Below, piece by piece: positions 23,233 to 32,418 of a stretch of 64,000 nt of DNA; positions within the stretch are counted from its first letter, which is position 1, and each line of letters opens with the position of its first letter. The position numbers and the translations under genes were made by a program. The notes under the pieces are model-generated. The model was given only the letters and a program-made list of their open reading frames with translations. It did not search any database and was not told the origin of the DNA. Source of the stretch: Polynucleobacter sp. UK-Mo-2m-Kol15 (GTDB lineage: Bacteria > Pseudomonadota > Gammaproteobacteria > Burkholderiales > Burkholderiaceae); the NCBI RefSeq assembly GCF_018881505.1, contig NZ_JACVQC010000001.1:1037927-1101926 (forward strand). The letters are read 5' to 3'.

Positions 23233-23682
23233 ATGAGCAAACCCATCGCTATCGACATCAATCAAATTTTGAAGTTGTTGCCACATCGTTATCCGTTTTT
23301 ATTGGTTGATCGTGTATTAGAGCTTGAGCCGCGTCAAAGCATTACGGCGCTAAAGAACGTTACGATGAATGAGCCATTCTTTCAAGGACACTTCCCAGAT
23401 TTTCCGGTAATGCCAGGTGTGTTAATTATTGAAGCGCTTGCTCAAACTGCGGCACTACTGACTTTTTCAGAAGTCCGCGAAGAGAATGCTATCTATTATT
23501 TTGCTGGTATCGATGGTGCCCGCTTTAAGAAGCCTGTATTGCCCGGTGATCAACTCATTATGACGGCTAAATTAGAACGTGAACGTGCTGGTATTTATAA
23601 GTTCCAAGTGCAAGCTACTGTTGATGGTGAACTTGCTGCTGAAGCAAATATTACTTGTGCTGTTCGTACGAAAGGCGCTTAA
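23233..23682 (+). CDS. fabZ: 3-hydroxyacyl-[acyl-carrier-protein] dehydratase FabZ
   Basis: A 149-residue hot-dog-fold dehydratase of fatty acid elongation. The catalytic His is in the motif [21 protein letters not shown] and the partner Glu is in the same helix. [15 protein letters not shown] near the N-terminus is diagnostic. FabZ competes with LpxA for 3-hydroxyacyl-ACP, which fits its place inside the lipid A cluster. Its stop codon overlaps the lpxA ATG (TAATG). Confidence 0.97.
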   Translation: MSKPIAIDINQILKLLPHRYPFLLVDRVLELEPRQSITALKNVTMNEPFFQGHFPDFPVMPGVLIIEALAQTAALLTFSEVREENAIYYFAGIDGARFKKPVLPGDQLIMTAKLERERAGIYKFQVQATVDGELAAEANITCAVRTKGA

Positions 23683-24479
23683 TGACTCGAATACATGCAT
23701 CCGCTGTAGTTGATAGTAAGGCTGAAATCGCTAGTGACGTGGAGATTGGTCCATTCTCAGTAATTGGTCCAAATGTCAAAATCGGCGGCGGTAGCAAGAT
23801 TGGTTCCCATACTGTGATCGAGGGTTGTACTACGATTGGCAGAGAGAATACCTTTGCTAACTTTGCTGCAATTGGCGGCGCTCCTCAGGACATGAAATAC
23901 CGTGGTGAGCCTACTCAATTGATTATTGGTGATCGCAACACGATTCGTGAGTTCACGACGATTCATACTGGCACCACACAGGATGAGGGCATTACTAGAA
24001 TTGGTGATGACAACTGGATCATGGCTTATGTGCACATTGCACATGATTGCCAGATAGGTAACCACACGATTTTCTCAAGCAACGCACAAATTGCTGGTCA
24101 CGTTAAAGTCAGCGACTGGGCGATTATGGGTGGCATGTCTGGCGTGCATCAATTTGTTCGTATTGGACAACATGCCATGTTAGGCGGTGCCTCTGCATTA
24201 GTGCAAGATATTCCACCATTTGTGATTGCGGCGGGAGATAAAGCGTCCCCGCATGGTATTAACGTGGAAGGCCTGAAGCGCCGTGGTTTCTCCAGTGAGA
24301 CGATTTCTGCATTGCGTCTCGCCTACAAGGTTCTCTATAAAGATGGGCTTAGTTTCGAAGAGGCTAAAGTAGAGATTCAGAAGATGGCGCTAGCTAGTGC
24401 TTCAGATGCAGCTACTGCTGAAAAGCTGACAGAGTTCCATGACTTTATTGCCGCCTCAACGCGCGGCATCATTCGATAG
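23682..24479 (+). CDS. lpxA: UDP-N-acetylglucosamine O-acyltransferase LpxA
   Basis: A 265-residue acyltransferase, the first committed step of lipid A synthesis. Hexapeptide repeats run from residue 5 to about 190 ([20 protein letters not shown] and onward). The catalytic His is in [13 protein letters not shown], and [13 protein letters not shown] is typical. A C-terminal helical domain follows. The ATG at 23682 is used because it starts at the conserved N-terminus and overlaps the fabZ stop by one base. Confidence 0.97.
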   Translation: MTRIHASAVVDSKAEIASDVEIGPFSVIGPNVKIGGGSKIGSHTVIEGCTTIGRENTFANFAAIGGAPQDMKYRGEPTQLIIGDRNTIREFTTIHTGTTQDEGITRIGDDNWIMAYVHIAHDCQIGNHTIFSSNAQIAGHVKVSDWAIMGGMSGVHQFVRIGQHAMLGGASALVQDIPPFVIAAGDKASPHGINVEGLKRRGFSSETISALRLAYKVLYKDGLSFEEAKVEIQKMALASASDAATAEKLTEFHDFIAASTRGIIR

Positions 24480-24489
24480 AGTAAACCGA

Positions 24490-25692
24490 GTGTCCAAACT
24501 TGCTTGTGTCGCCGGAGAGCCTTCGGGTGACTTGTTGGCGGCTCCAGTATTAAGTGCACTAAAACAGATCCCTGATACCTCCAATCTGGAGGTGTACGGT
24601 ATTGGTGGTCCACGTTTGCAGGCAGAGGGTCTGCGCTCAGATTGGCCCATGGAGACATTGAGTGTCCGTGGCTACGTTGAGGCAATTAAACAGTTGCCCG
24701 CTATTCTGAAGTTGCGTAAAGAATTGATTGCCAATCTCACGGGTGCGGGCCGCCCAGATGTATATCTAGGTGTTGATGCGCCAGATTTTAATTTAGGTGT
24801 TGAGTTGGCTGTGCGCAAAGCAGGGATTCCGACTCTGCATTTTGTTTCTCCATCGATTTGGGCCTGGAGAGCGGGGCGTATCACTAAGATTAAGCAAGCA
24901 GTTGAACGAATGCTCTGCATCTTCCCCTTTGAAACTGAGATTTATGAGCGTGCTGGCATCAGTGCATCTTATGTTGGACACCCGTTAGCGAGTGAGATTC
25001 CACTGGAGTCCAACCCGGCAAGCGCTAGGCAAAGAATAGAAAAAATCTTAAATCTGCCAAGCAATATATTGAGTGGAATTATTGTCTCGGTATTGCCGGG
25101 TAGTCGCGGTTCTGAGATTGAGCTGATTGCGCCAGTCTTTTTTGAAACGATGGCAGAGCTGACAAAACGTATGCCAGGACAAGCCCTATCTTTTGTAATC
25201 CCGGTGGCAACACCACGCCTGCGTCAACCCTTAGAGGCCTTACTCAAAAATACACTCAATAAAAATCCAGATCTTCGTATTTATCTCATTGATGGCGAGG
25301 CCGACGCAGTGCTTGAGGCTGCCGATGTTGTGTTGATTGCCAGTGGCACAGCGACATTACAAGCGGCGCTCTGGAAAAAGCCGATGGTGATTTCTTATAA
25401 GGTGCCCTGGTTGACTGCGCAGATTATGAAGCGACAGGGTTACTTACCCTATGTCGGTTTGCCCAATATCCTCTGTGGCGAGTTCGTTGTCCCAGAGCTT
25501 TTGCAAGATGATGCAACTCCGAAGAACTTGGCTGACGCTTTGCTAGTCTGGTTAAATAATCCCACTAAAGTGACTCAACTCAAAACCCGCTTTGCAGAAA
25601 TGCATGAGACCTTGCGTAGACCAACTGGTTTATTGGTTGCGCAGGCGGTTGCTCAAACTATTGCCCTCAGCAAGAAGCGGGTCGGTGCGTGA
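24490..25692 (+). CDS. lpxB: Lipid-A-disaccharide synthase
   Basis: A 400-residue family-19 glycosyltransferase that joins UDP-diacylglucosamine and lipid X to make the lipid A disaccharide, at the inner membrane. Motifs are [12 protein letters not shown] at the N-terminus, [25 protein letters not shown] and [11 protein letters not shown]. The GTG at 24490 gives the family-length N-terminus and starts ten bases after lpxA. An in-frame ATG at 24439 would overlap lpxA by 41 bases and add 17 residues, and is less likely. Confidence 0.94.
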   Translation: MSKLACVAGEPSGDLLAAPVLSALKQIPDTSNLEVYGIGGPRLQAEGLRSDWPMETLSVRGYVEAIKQLPAILKLRKELIANLTGAGRPDVYLGVDAPDFNLGVELAVRKAGIPTLHFVSPSIWAWRAGRITKIKQAVERMLCIFPFETEIYERAGISASYVGHPLASEIPLESNPASARQRIEKILNLPSNILSGIIVSVLPGSRGSEIELIAPVFFETMAELTKRMPGQALSFVIPVATPRLRQPLEALLKNTLNKNPDLRIYLIDGEADAVLEAADVVLIASGTATLQAALWKKPMVISYKVPWLTAQIMKRQGYLPYVGLPNILCGEFVVPELLQDDATPKNLADALLVWLNNPTKVTQLKTRFAEMHETLRRPTGLLVAQAVAQTIALSKKRVGA

Positions 25693-26282
25693 ACTTCATC
25701 TGGGTATGTGGTGTGGATGAAGCAGGGCGAGGTCCACTGGCAGGCGCGGTTGTCGCTGGCGCGGTTGTGCTTGATCCTGATAACCCGATCGCTGGATTAA
25801 AAGATTCTAAGAAGCTATCAGCCGCAAGACGTGAATTTTTATTTGAACAAATTCAGCTTAAGGCCAAAGCCTGGGGCATTGGTGAGGCGAGTCCAGCCGA
25901 GATTGATGAGATCAATATCTTGCAAGCGACCATGTTAGCAATGCGCCGTGCAATTGAAGATCTCACTACCCGTTTAGGTGCCTGGCCAGATAAAGCCTTG
26001 ATTGATGGCAATCGCTGTCCCGAACTACCAATCTCGGCAGAAGCTATTGTGAAGGGTGATGCCAAAGAGCCAGCAATATCAGCCGCCTCTATCTTGGCAA
26101 AGGTCACGCGTGATCGTCAAATGATGGCCTTGCATGAATTACATCCCCAGTATGGTTTTGCTCAACATATGGGATATCCAACAGAGGCGCATTTCGCTGC
26201 ATTGAAGGAATTTGGTGCATGTGATCAACACCGTCGCAGCTTTTCACCTGTTCGCAATGTATTAGCTCTTCATAGTCGATAA
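25689..26282 (+). CDS. rnhB: Ribonuclease HII
   Basis: A 197-residue RNase H type 2 that cuts RNA in RNA-DNA hybrids and starts removal of misincorporated ribonucleotides. Catalytic acidic residues are visible in [13 protein letters not shown] (Asp-Glu) and [11 protein letters not shown] (Asp). The conserved segment [16 protein letters not shown] is present. The GTG start overlaps the lpxB stop by four bases. Confidence 0.96.
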   Translation: MNFIWVCGVDEAGRGPLAGAVVAGAVVLDPDNPIAGLKDSKKLSAARREFLFEQIQLKAKAWGIGEASPAEIDEINILQATMLAMRRAIEDLTTRLGAWPDKALIDGNRCPELPISAEAIVKGDAKEPAISAASILAKVTRDRQMMALHELHPQYGFAQHMGYPTEAHFAALKEFGACDQHRRSFSPVRNVLALHSR

Positions 26283-26290
26283 TCCCAGCT

Positions 26291-27115
26291 ATGAAAATGG
26301 AATTTATCAGTTCAAAAGACAACTCCCTATTTAAGGAGATTCGTCAATTGCAAGCCACCGGCCCTAAAGGTCAAAAGGCCCGATTTGCTAGCGGTCAGGC
26401 TTTGCTGGAGGGTATTCATTTAGTGCAAACCTGGGTGGGTAGCCCATCACTCAAGAAATTAATCACCTCCGAGCTAGGTTTGCAAAACCCAGAAATTGCC
26501 CAAGCTGTTTACGACCATGTAGAAATTTGTCCAGAGACTCGCGTTTATCAATTGGATCAGGGTTTATGGGATTTGCTGTCTGATTTAGTCAATGCTCCGC
26601 AGATTGCAGGCTTGCTTGACCTTCCACAATCTGCATTAAACCCTCAAAAGTCGGTTGCTACGATTGAAGGGGATGTGATTATTTTGGATCGCATTCAAGA
26701 TGCGGGGAATGTGGGCTCTATCTTGCGTACTGCAGCTGCAGCTGGCTTTACTCAAGTGATTGCATTAACAGGTTGCGCCCACCTATGGTCAAGTAAGGTA
26801 TTGCGTGCCGGTATGGGCGCCCATCGATTGCTAGATTTTTACGAAGGTTGGTCATCCCAGCAAGTTCTCAGTGCAGTCACTGCACCTTTACTGGCAACTA
26901 CCGCCGATGGTGAGCTTGATCTCTTTAATATGTCTAAGGTATTAATGCATCCGGTTGCCTGGGTAATGGGGAGTGAAGGCCAAGGTGTTTCTGAAGACCT
27001 CATGGCTCAAGCCAAGGGCGTATCCATTCCGATTGATCCGAGAGTCGAATCGCTCAATGTATCTACCGCTGCTGCAGTTTGCTTATTTGAGACTTTAAGG
27101 GTGAGACGTACTTAA
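26291..27115 (+). CDS. TrmH-family (SpoU) RNA 2'-O-methyltransferase
   Basis: A 274-residue SPOUT methyltransferase. An N-terminal substrate-binding domain (RQLQATGPKGQKARFASGQA) is followed by the trefoil-knot catalytic domain. Its three SpoU motifs are all present: QDAGNVGSILRTAAAAGF, WVMGSEGQGVS and IPIDPRVESLNVSTAAAV. The target (tRNA or 23S rRNA ribose) cannot be told from sequence. It begins eight bases after rnhB and closes the long plus-strand cluster; a lone tail gene of this type after rnhB is common in beta-proteobacteria. Confidence 0.88.
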   Translation: MKMEFISSKDNSLFKEIRQLQATGPKGQKARFASGQALLEGIHLVQTWVGSPSLKKLITSELGLQNPEIAQAVYDHVEICPETRVYQLDQGLWDLLSDLVNAPQIAGLLDLPQSALNPQKSVATIEGDVIILDRIQDAGNVGSILRTAAAAGFTQVIALTGCAHLWSSKVLRAGMGAHRLLDFYEGWSSQQVLSAVTAPLLATTADGELDLFNMSKVLMHPVAWVMGSEGQGVSEDLMAQAKGVSIPIDPRVESLNVSTAAAVCLFETLRVRRT

Positions 27116-27244
27116 ATGACAGTCGTTTCCTGATGATCTGCTTTCGGTCAATAGCGGCTATTAGAGCAGGAGAATGAGATCGTAGGATAGAGGCTTGAAT
27201 GACTCTACACAATGGGATCTAAATTGGTTGCGAACCATTACCCC

Positions 27245-27282
27245 GCAATTTCGAAATCTATTGACTCTCAGCAATTTCGAAA
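27245..27282. repeat. Pair of short direct repeats
   Basis: GCAATTTCGAAA occurs at 27245-27256 and again at 27271-27282, 26 bases apart, at the junction between the housekeeping cluster and the accessory insert. The element could be a protein-binding site or a scar. Nothing further supports either reading. Confidence 0.4.
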
Positions 27283-27283
27283 A

Positions 27284-27307
27284 TTTAAAAAACGGCATCA
27301 ACCGTTT
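27284..27307 (-). terminator. Terminator of the serine hydrolase gene
   Basis: On the minus strand AAACGG (27307-27302) pairs with CCGTTT (27295-27290) around a six-base loop and is followed by more T residues. It lies about 27 bases after the minus-strand serine hydrolase stop. The stem is only six base pairs, so strength is uncertain. Confidence 0.55.
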
Positions 27308-27333
27308 CCCTTTAAATGATGCTGTTAATCTTT

Positions 27334-28455
27334 TTACCTGTTGTCTTGCCAGCTAGAGAACAATTTATAAACGGTGCCCATATAGTCTTCCCTATAACTT
27401 GTTAAAACAATTATTTTTTCTGACTGTGGATCAATCCCAACGCGCTGGCCCCCATAGCCGACCCACCAGTAACTATTTTTTCCACCAAAATTAGCAATCC
27501 ATGTTTGATATCCATATCCTTTAAATGCCTTACCTACCCTCTTGCTGGAGTTGGGAAGTTGCTCCGAAGTAGCTTCCCTCATAAAATTTTGCATACATGT
27601 ACTACCGCGCTTGAGCTCATTGAGTGAGTACATTGCGAGCCTTCCCCAATCTCGAGCGATAAAGCTAGTGCCAGAGGCTGATTGTGCATGTTTAGAGCTG
27701 TCATGCAGCCAGTAACCGCTGCTTTGGGGACGACTCTCCTTCCAAACAGTATTTTCAAATGTAGCAAAGAATCCCCCGGCATGATCTGCAACATGCTCTA
27801 AAGCATAGGTATCTACTGCCTTGTATCTAAATTCAGCGCCCCCAGCTAGAGGGCTGCCAAAAAAAGTAACATCTCTTTGCCCATACTTTTTAAGAATTTC
27901 TTCGGTTGTGATGCCTTTAAATACGATATCCTGCCACTCACCCAAATACGTTTGACCGGAGGTAATCGCATCTTTAGCTCCACTACTCATAGTTAGAAGA
28001 TCTTTGATTTTAGCTTCACCAAAAACAGTCCCTTTAAGCTCAGGAGCATAAAAGTCGGCACGATCATCTAATGACTTAATTTTGCCTTCGCACAGTAGGT
28101 TACCAATTGTGTAGGCGGTAAGACTTTTGCTCATTGATTGGGAAAATAAGGGAGAATAAATGCCCGCTGGAAGTTTGTACTTTTCAAAGACAATCTCTCC
28201 TTTTTCAATAAGCAAAATGGATGTAGTGGCATTTGAGTCAATAATTTGATTGGCTAAATTGGCAATATTTTTATCGCCCTCGGTAAGCGTTTTATTTGGC
28301 AGCGGGATGGGATCTGCGCTTGGAGGGAATATTTTATTATTGGTTAATTTGGCAAATCCTCCTGAATGGCGCTCTGGATTCACGGTTGCAATTTCTTCAG
28401 CTATCGCTAGTTCAAAGGCTACTTGCATGAAAATAAGGACGATCATTTTTTTCAT
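27334..28455 (-). CDS. Secreted serine hydrolase of the class C beta-lactamase family
   Basis: A 373-residue protein with a short signal peptide (MKKMIVLIFMQVAFELAIA). The SxxK catalytic motif is SMSK at residues 107-110, in the typical context FSQSMSKSLTAYTIG. A Tyr candidate lies in FRYKAVDTYALE (where the family has YxN), and the GYGGQ segment near the C-terminus stands for the KTG/HxG motif. Family members include esterases, D-aminopeptidases and penicillin-binding-like proteins. The substrate is unknown, and true beta-lactamase activity should not be assumed. It is divergent from the caspase-like operon across a 196-base gap. Confidence 0.8.
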   Translation of the reverse strand: MKKMIVLIFMQVAFELAIAEEIATVNPERHSGGFAKLTNNKIFPPSADPIPLPNKTLTEGDKNIANLANQIIDSNATTSILLIEKGEIVFEKYKLPAGIYSPLFSQSMSKSLTAYTIGNLLCEGKIKSLDDRADFYAPELKGTVFGEAKIKDLLTMSSGAKDAITSGQTYLGEWQDIVFKGITTEEILKKYGQRDVTFFGSPLAGGAEFRYKAVDTYALEHVADHAGGFFATFENTVWKESRPQSSGYWLHDSSKHAQSASGTSFIARDWGRLAMYSLNELKRGSTCMQNFMREATSEQLPNSSKRVGKAFKGYGYQTWIANFGGKNSYWWVGYGGQRVGIDPQSEKIIVLTSYREDYMGTVYKLFSSWQDNR

Positions 28456-28651
28456 GGATGCTCCTAGATATACAAAATATCTATCAAGAATACATTTTTT
28501 TTAGATTGGGGGTATTAATGAATCTGAGATCTTCAGAAACAAGATTATCTCCTAGGCATAATATCTTGCATTCAAAGCTAAGTTTTATGTAGGCATTAAA
28601 CTATATATCATAGGGTTGGCATGAAATATATATTTTTAGGGATCATAAGAA

Positions 28652-30238
28652 ATGATGAGTAAAAGTAATAGACCAACTCAGGAATTTTTAGAATCTAGTC
28701 GTCGCCTATGGTTAAAGCGGGTAGGTTCTGTGGCATCTATTATTGCATTTCCAGCTATGGTGAAAGAGGCTCTGGCCGAAGCACCCTCAACCCTGAACGC
28801 GATACCACGAATTGCCCTGGTAATTGGAAACGCTAAATATAGAGATGCTCCCCTCAAGAACCCTATTAACGATGCACAATCTATCTCTAATGAGTTACAG
28901 AAGGTTGGATTCAAGGTCACTATGCAATTAGATGCTGGCCGCGTTACCCTTGTTGATGCAATAGAAAAATTTAGTGCTGAGCTAGCCAAGAGCAGAGGTG
29001 TGGGTATGTTTTATTATGCTGGCCATGGCGCTCAGCTTGGGTGGAGGAATTATTTGATTCCAGTTGACGCAGAAATTGATAAATTAGAAGACATGAAAAC
29101 CAAAACAGTTGATTTATCAAGTCTGTTGGGAGGAATTTCAAAAGCAGCTAACCCTATGAATGTAATTATTCTGGACGCTTGTCGTGATAATCCATTTGGA
29201 ACGAGGGTGCCTACTGAGCAAAAAGGCCTCTCTCAATTTGATGCGCCCCCAGGATCGCTGATCGCTTACGCCACTGCTCCGGGAAATACTGCAGCAGATG
29301 GCAATGGCAGCAACGGTCTATTCACCGAAAACTTATTGCGGGAAATTCGAGTTCCAGATGCCAAGATTGAGGATGTATTAAAGCGCGTTCGTTTAGGTGT
29401 TCGGCGCTCATCTCAGGGCGCACAAATTCCATGGGAAACAACCTCTTTAGAAGAAGATTTTTATTTCCTGCCTCCCGCTTCCATTAAGAAAAAATCTGAA
29501 GCAGAGTTGGACAGGCAGTATACAGAGCAAAAGAAGGAGTGGGACAAGTTAAAGGATAGTAAGAATGTTGATGATTTTTATGCTTTTTTAAATAAGTACC
29601 CGAGTGGCTTCATAACAGAGCAGGCAACATATCAAATTGAACAACTACAAAAAGCAAAGATTTCATTGCAGGCTGGCAAAAATGCTGTTGCTCAAAAATA
29701 TGGAGAAAAGCGTTTTCGCGTCGGCGATACTTTTATAGGCCGCACAACTGATGGGTTGACCGGCAAATTAATCTCGGAGACCTTCAATAAGGTTGAAAAA
29801 ATTGAGAACGGCTTGGTTTACATTAACAATAAAAGCAAAGATGGAAAGTATGTAATCAGAACGATAGATGGCGGCTTAGTTCGTACCGGGGGTGTCCAGG
29901 GCCCTGTCATATTTGATCCGCCAAGAACAGATATGCCTGGAGATATCTTGGAGGTGGGGAAGCGTTGGACTAGTAGAAATACGGTTACCTTGGAAACAAG
30001 CAAAGAATCTTTTGATGAGCAGGTATCAATTGGAATTGTTGCTTATGAAGAGGTCGAGGTGCCGTTTGGCCGCTTTTGGGCATACAAGTTTGAAGTAAAA
30101 CGACGCGGTTTTACGAGAACCTTTTGGGCTGAGCCTGGCTGGGGAATTGAGCTCAAGTCGATCACAACCAACACAAATAGAGGGTACAAAACAATTTGGG
30201 AGCTGGTTTCTCGTACTCGGGGCAAAGATATTAGCTAA
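28652..30238 (+). CDS. Caspase-family (peptidase C14, metacaspase-like) protein with Tat-like leader
   Basis: A 528-residue protein. The leader has SRRLWLK at residues 16-22, close to the twin-arginine consensus, then a hydrophobic stretch (VGSVASIIAFPAMV) and a likely cut after ALAEA, so export to the periplasm is inferred. Residues 53-275 form a caspase domain: RIALVIGNAKY, catalytic His125 in YYAGHG, and catalytic Cys177 in ILDACRDNPF. A charged helical linker with the repeat-like piece FYAFLNKYPSG follows. The C-terminal domain of about 180 residues (from RFRVGDTFIGRTTDG) is unrecognised and beta-rich. It is the first gene of a three-gene unit; the next gene begins 69 bases on. Confidence 0.85.
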   Translation: MMSKSNRPTQEFLESSRRLWLKRVGSVASIIAFPAMVKEALAEAPSTLNAIPRIALVIGNAKYRDAPLKNPINDAQSISNELQKVGFKVTMQLDAGRVTLVDAIEKFSAELAKSRGVGMFYYAGHGAQLGWRNYLIPVDAEIDKLEDMKTKTVDLSSLLGGISKAANPMNVIILDACRDNPFGTRVPTEQKGLSQFDAPPGSLIAYATAPGNTAADGNGSNGLFTENLLREIRVPDAKIEDVLKRVRLGVRRSSQGAQIPWETTSLEEDFYFLPPASIKKKSEAELDRQYTEQKKEWDKLKDSKNVDDFYAFLNKYPSGFITEQATYQIEQLQKAKISLQAGKNAVAQKYGEKRFRVGDTFIGRTTDGLTGKLISETFNKVEKIENGLVYINNKSKDGKYVIRTIDGGLVRTGGVQGPVIFDPPRTDMPGDILEVGKRWTSRNTVTLETSKESFDEQVSIGIVAYEEVEVPFGRFWAYKFEVKRRGFTRTFWAEPGWGIELKSITTNTNRGYKTIWELVSRTRGKDIS

Positions 30239-30307
30239 TCGCATTTTAATTAGTTGCTTTATTATTTGATCAGATTATGTTTTATCAATTTTAAAAAAGG
30301 CGGGGTT

Positions 30308-30748
30308 ATGGGCACTTTTAATAACATTTTGAAATTTTCAGCGCTATGTTTGATTTATCAAGGCAGTTTATCTGCTGCCCCATTAATTACCGCCAAGGAA
30401 GCTGCATTGCCACCAGCAACAAAAGTGGTAACTCGTGGTATTTCGAGAGGCCCATCGATTAAATTTATTGCCCCAATTTCAGACTCGACCGTTAATTCTC
30501 CATTTGATTTCAAGGTAGCATTTGAGCCGCGCGGCGACTCTAAAGTCGATATAAATTCGGTAAAAGTTACCTATTTAAAGTTCCCATATGTTGATCTCAC
30601 CCCAAGGCTTAAGTCGGCAATCTCTGCGAGCGGAATCAATTTTCAAAATGCTGAAGTGCCCGCAGGCGAACATTCTGTAAGACTCACCGTTCAAGATACT
30701 GATGGTCGAGAAACAAACTCAGTGTTCAATCTAATTGTGGCTAAGTAA
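30308..30748 (+). CDS. Small exported protein of unknown function, Ig-like C-terminal region
   Basis: A 146-residue protein not assigned to a named family. It has a probable signal peptide (ILKFSALCLIYQGSLSAA), a short linker (ITAKEAALPPATK), and then about 95 residues with alternating beta pattern (PSIKFIAPISDSTVNSPFDF, later AGEHSVRLTVQDTDGRETNS) that resemble a bacterial Ig-like fold. The ATG at 30308 is preceded by GGCGGGG; an in-frame TTG at 30254 is less likely. Its stop overlaps the next start (TAATG), and it follows the caspase-like gene. It may be an accessory or partner of that protease, which is an inference from position only. Confidence 0.6.
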   Translation: MGTFNNILKFSALCLIYQGSLSAAPLITAKEAALPPATKVVTRGISRGPSIKFIAPISDSTVNSPFDFKVAFEPRGDSKVDINSVKVTYLKFPYVDLTPRLKSAISASGINFQNAEVPAGEHSVRLTVQDTDGRETNSVFNLIVAK

Positions 30749-31536
30749 TGAATTGCCCATATTGCCTGTCTGATGTAAATGAAGAGGCATTAGTTTGCAG
30801 AACATGTTCTCGCGATCTGTATCTTTTTAAGCCAATGATGACAAAAGTAGCCGACTTAGAGAGGCGACTAGAGGAGATTCCGAATTCAGAGGCATATGAA
30901 AAGCGTATTGCTGAACTGGAAGCAGTATTAGATGAGCAAGAGCAAGGCCAGCTAAAGCCCAGATCCGCTTGGAAGGAATTGCGTGACATCGTTGTCTATT
31001 TATTAGTTCCGCTGATACTTCTTTTGCTGGCGCATGCATTAATTACTATCGTGTATGACACAAGCATGGTTTATCTAAGACTTATCTCTATGGCAATACC
31101 ATTGCCATTTGGATACTTCTTATTTAAAGGGCATCAACATAAACTCTTTCCGTGGTTTATAGGCGTTATCTTTTTAGCAATATCTTCAGTGATTGGAATG
31201 AGTTGGATCACTAGTCTTGTAGATGGTTCATCGGTTTGGCCGCGAAGTACTGTTGAATGGCGTGAAGTATTGGAATATGCCGCGAGCATTTCATTTAGCT
31301 TTCTAACGGGAATGCTTTTGGGTGGAGTTGCATTTGCCAATAAACGGCGTCATCGACGTTCCGCATTAATTAATCCAATGCTAAGGGCGGCGGCAACTGG
31401 GCTGGGTGAGGGTAAGCTGTCCCCAGGCAATTTGTACATCTTAATGAAAAACATACAAGAGTATGGCGCAACAGTCATTGCTCTTGGAACAACAGCGCTG
31501 TCTATATATACGGGCCTCAAGGGAATAATAAGCTGA
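30748..31536 (+). CDS. Zinc-ribbon, coiled-coil, multi-pass membrane protein of unknown function
   Basis: A 262-residue protein. The N-terminus has two CxxC knuckles (MNCPYCLSDVNEEALVCRTC), a zinc ribbon. A charged coiled coil follows (about residues 28-72, LERRLEEIPNSEAYEKRIAEL), then four or five membrane segments (about 77-100, 108-125, 132-150, 170-195, and perhaps 236-258). A positively charged loop NKRRHRRSA lies before the last. The ribbon and coil are probably cytoplasmic. It is coupled to the small exported protein upstream, so the operon links a periplasmic protease to a membrane protein with a cytosolic sensor-like domain. Function unknown. Confidence 0.65.
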   Translation: MNCPYCLSDVNEEALVCRTCSRDLYLFKPMMTKVADLERRLEEIPNSEAYEKRIAELEAVLDEQEQGQLKPRSAWKELRDIVVYLLVPLILLLLAHALITIVYDTSMVYLRLISMAIPLPFGYFLFKGHQHKLFPWFIGVIFLAISSVIGMSWITSLVDGSSVWPRSTVEWREVLEYAASISFSFLTGMLLGGVAFANKRRHRRSALINPMLRAAATGLGEGKLSPGNLYILMKNIQEYGATVIALGTTALSIYTGLKGIIS

Positions 31537-31805
31537 TCATTGAGTCGGACGCAATCAACTGAAGCCTCTGGATCGTTGGGGTGAGGTGCCCGAAAATTCA
31601 GGGGTATGTTTTAAAAGAAGCATCAGGATACCCATTGAACTAAAAATGTTACTCAAAATAATGGGTAGTTGCACTTAATTTCAGTGACAAAGCCAGTTGG
31701 CGCTGATTTAAATATTGATTTAAGTCAATTGAATAAAGATTGTAAATTTAGTGTAAATTTGAGTTCAATGAGCGACGCATAATATTTAGATGTTAATGTC
31801 AGCTA
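31537..31805. other. Non-coding stretch between the caspase-like operon and the tRNA-like remnant
   Basis: No open frame with coding character is seen. The only structures are an eight-base inverted repeat, TACCCATT (31629-31636) with AATGGGTA (31660-31667), and two TGATTTAA copies at 31704 and 31716. The stretch is AT-rich and together with the tRNA remnant forms the longest gene-free gap in the window (31537-31968). Confidence 0.5.
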
Positions 31806-31881
31806 ACAGCCAATAGTGAGTCAGTAAATCAGGGGATTGAAAATCCTTGTGTCGGTGGTTTGATTCCATCCAGATCCACCA
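31806..31881 (+). pseudogene. Degenerate tRNA-Phe-like sequence
   Basis: The 3' part reads as a tRNA with GAA anticodon. The anticodon arm is GGGGA-TTGAAAA-TCCTT, the variable loop GTGTC, the T arm GGTGG-TTTGATT-CCATC, then an acceptor strand CAGATCC and ACCA ending at 31881. The 5' half still resembles a D arm (TAGTGAGTCAGTAAATCA), but the 5' acceptor does not pair with CAGATCC and the D stem is reduced to about three pairs. A functional cloverleaf is therefore unlikely. It is most likely a decayed tRNA-Phe copy or an old integration target. Confidence 0.6.
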
Positions 31882-31968
31882 AGAAAAACCAAAACTACCT
31901 TCGGGTATTTTTTCATATAGTCGACATCGGCTAGACTCTTAAGATTGAGGTTTAAATTGGAGTCAATT

Positions 31969-32415
31969 GTGAAGTATTTAATTTCATTGTTATTGGTTTG
32001 TCTTTCGATGCCTATATTTGCGCAATCAAAAGATAATGATGCGAGCGTCAATCAAAATTTAGTCGAAATAAAGGTTACGCAAATACTTAAAGCTGCTAAA
32101 CAATGGGATGGAAGTCCGTTGCCCCCCTATCCTTCAAAAAACCCAGAAATTACTATTCTTAGTTATGAAATACCACCAGGCATAAGATTGCCAATGCATA
32201 AGCACCCAGTTATCAACGCTGGAGTTGTGTTGCAGGGAAAGCTAACAGTCATTGCTAAGGATGGAAAGCAGCTAATTCTCAATTCTGGAGACTCGATTGT
32301 TGAGTTAGTTGATAAGTGGCACTATGGAGAGAATCAAGGAGTTTCACCTGTAAAGCTCATCATGTTTTATGCAGGAGAGGTTGGAGTTCCCTTGGTGATT
32401 AAAGAAGAGGAATAG
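31969..32415 (+). CDS. Secreted cupin-domain protein
   Basis: A 148-residue protein with a signal peptide (LISLLLVCLSMPIFAQ) and one cupin domain. Cupin motif 1 is PPGIRLPMHKHPVINAGVVL (metal-ligand His pair HKH), and motif 2 is near NSGDSIVELVDKWHYGEN. Role unknown; such single exported cupins may bind a metal and a small ligand. The GTG at 31969 has GGAG at 31959-31962 and starts at the signal peptide. The in-frame TTG at 31945 is a weaker choice. It is convergent with ppsR. Confidence 0.7.
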   Translation: MKYLISLLLVCLSMPIFAQSKDNDASVNQNLVEIKVTQILKAAKQWDGSPLPPYPSKNPEITILSYEIPPGIRLPMHKHPVINAGVVLQGKLTVIAKDGKQLILNSGDSIVELVDKWHYGENQGVSPVKLIMFYAGEVGVPLVIKEEE

Positions 32416-32418
32416 CAT

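Noticed and set aside
27334-28455. Serine hydrolase as an antibiotic-resistance beta-lactamase
   Set aside because: Only the SxxK motif is clear. The YxN and KTG motifs are altered, and the family is mostly esterases and peptidases; no ampR-like regulator is present.
28652-31536. Metacaspase operon as an antiphage caspase-gasdermin or CRISPR-caspase system
   Set aside because: No gasdermin-like, CRISPR, nuclease or NTPase-sensor gene is nearby, and the protease appears exported rather than cytoplasmic.
31821-32051. A 76-codon minus-strand open frame over the tRNA-like remnant
   Set aside because: It overlaps both the tRNA-like sequence and the cupin signal peptide on the other strand, has no ribosome site and no family likeness.
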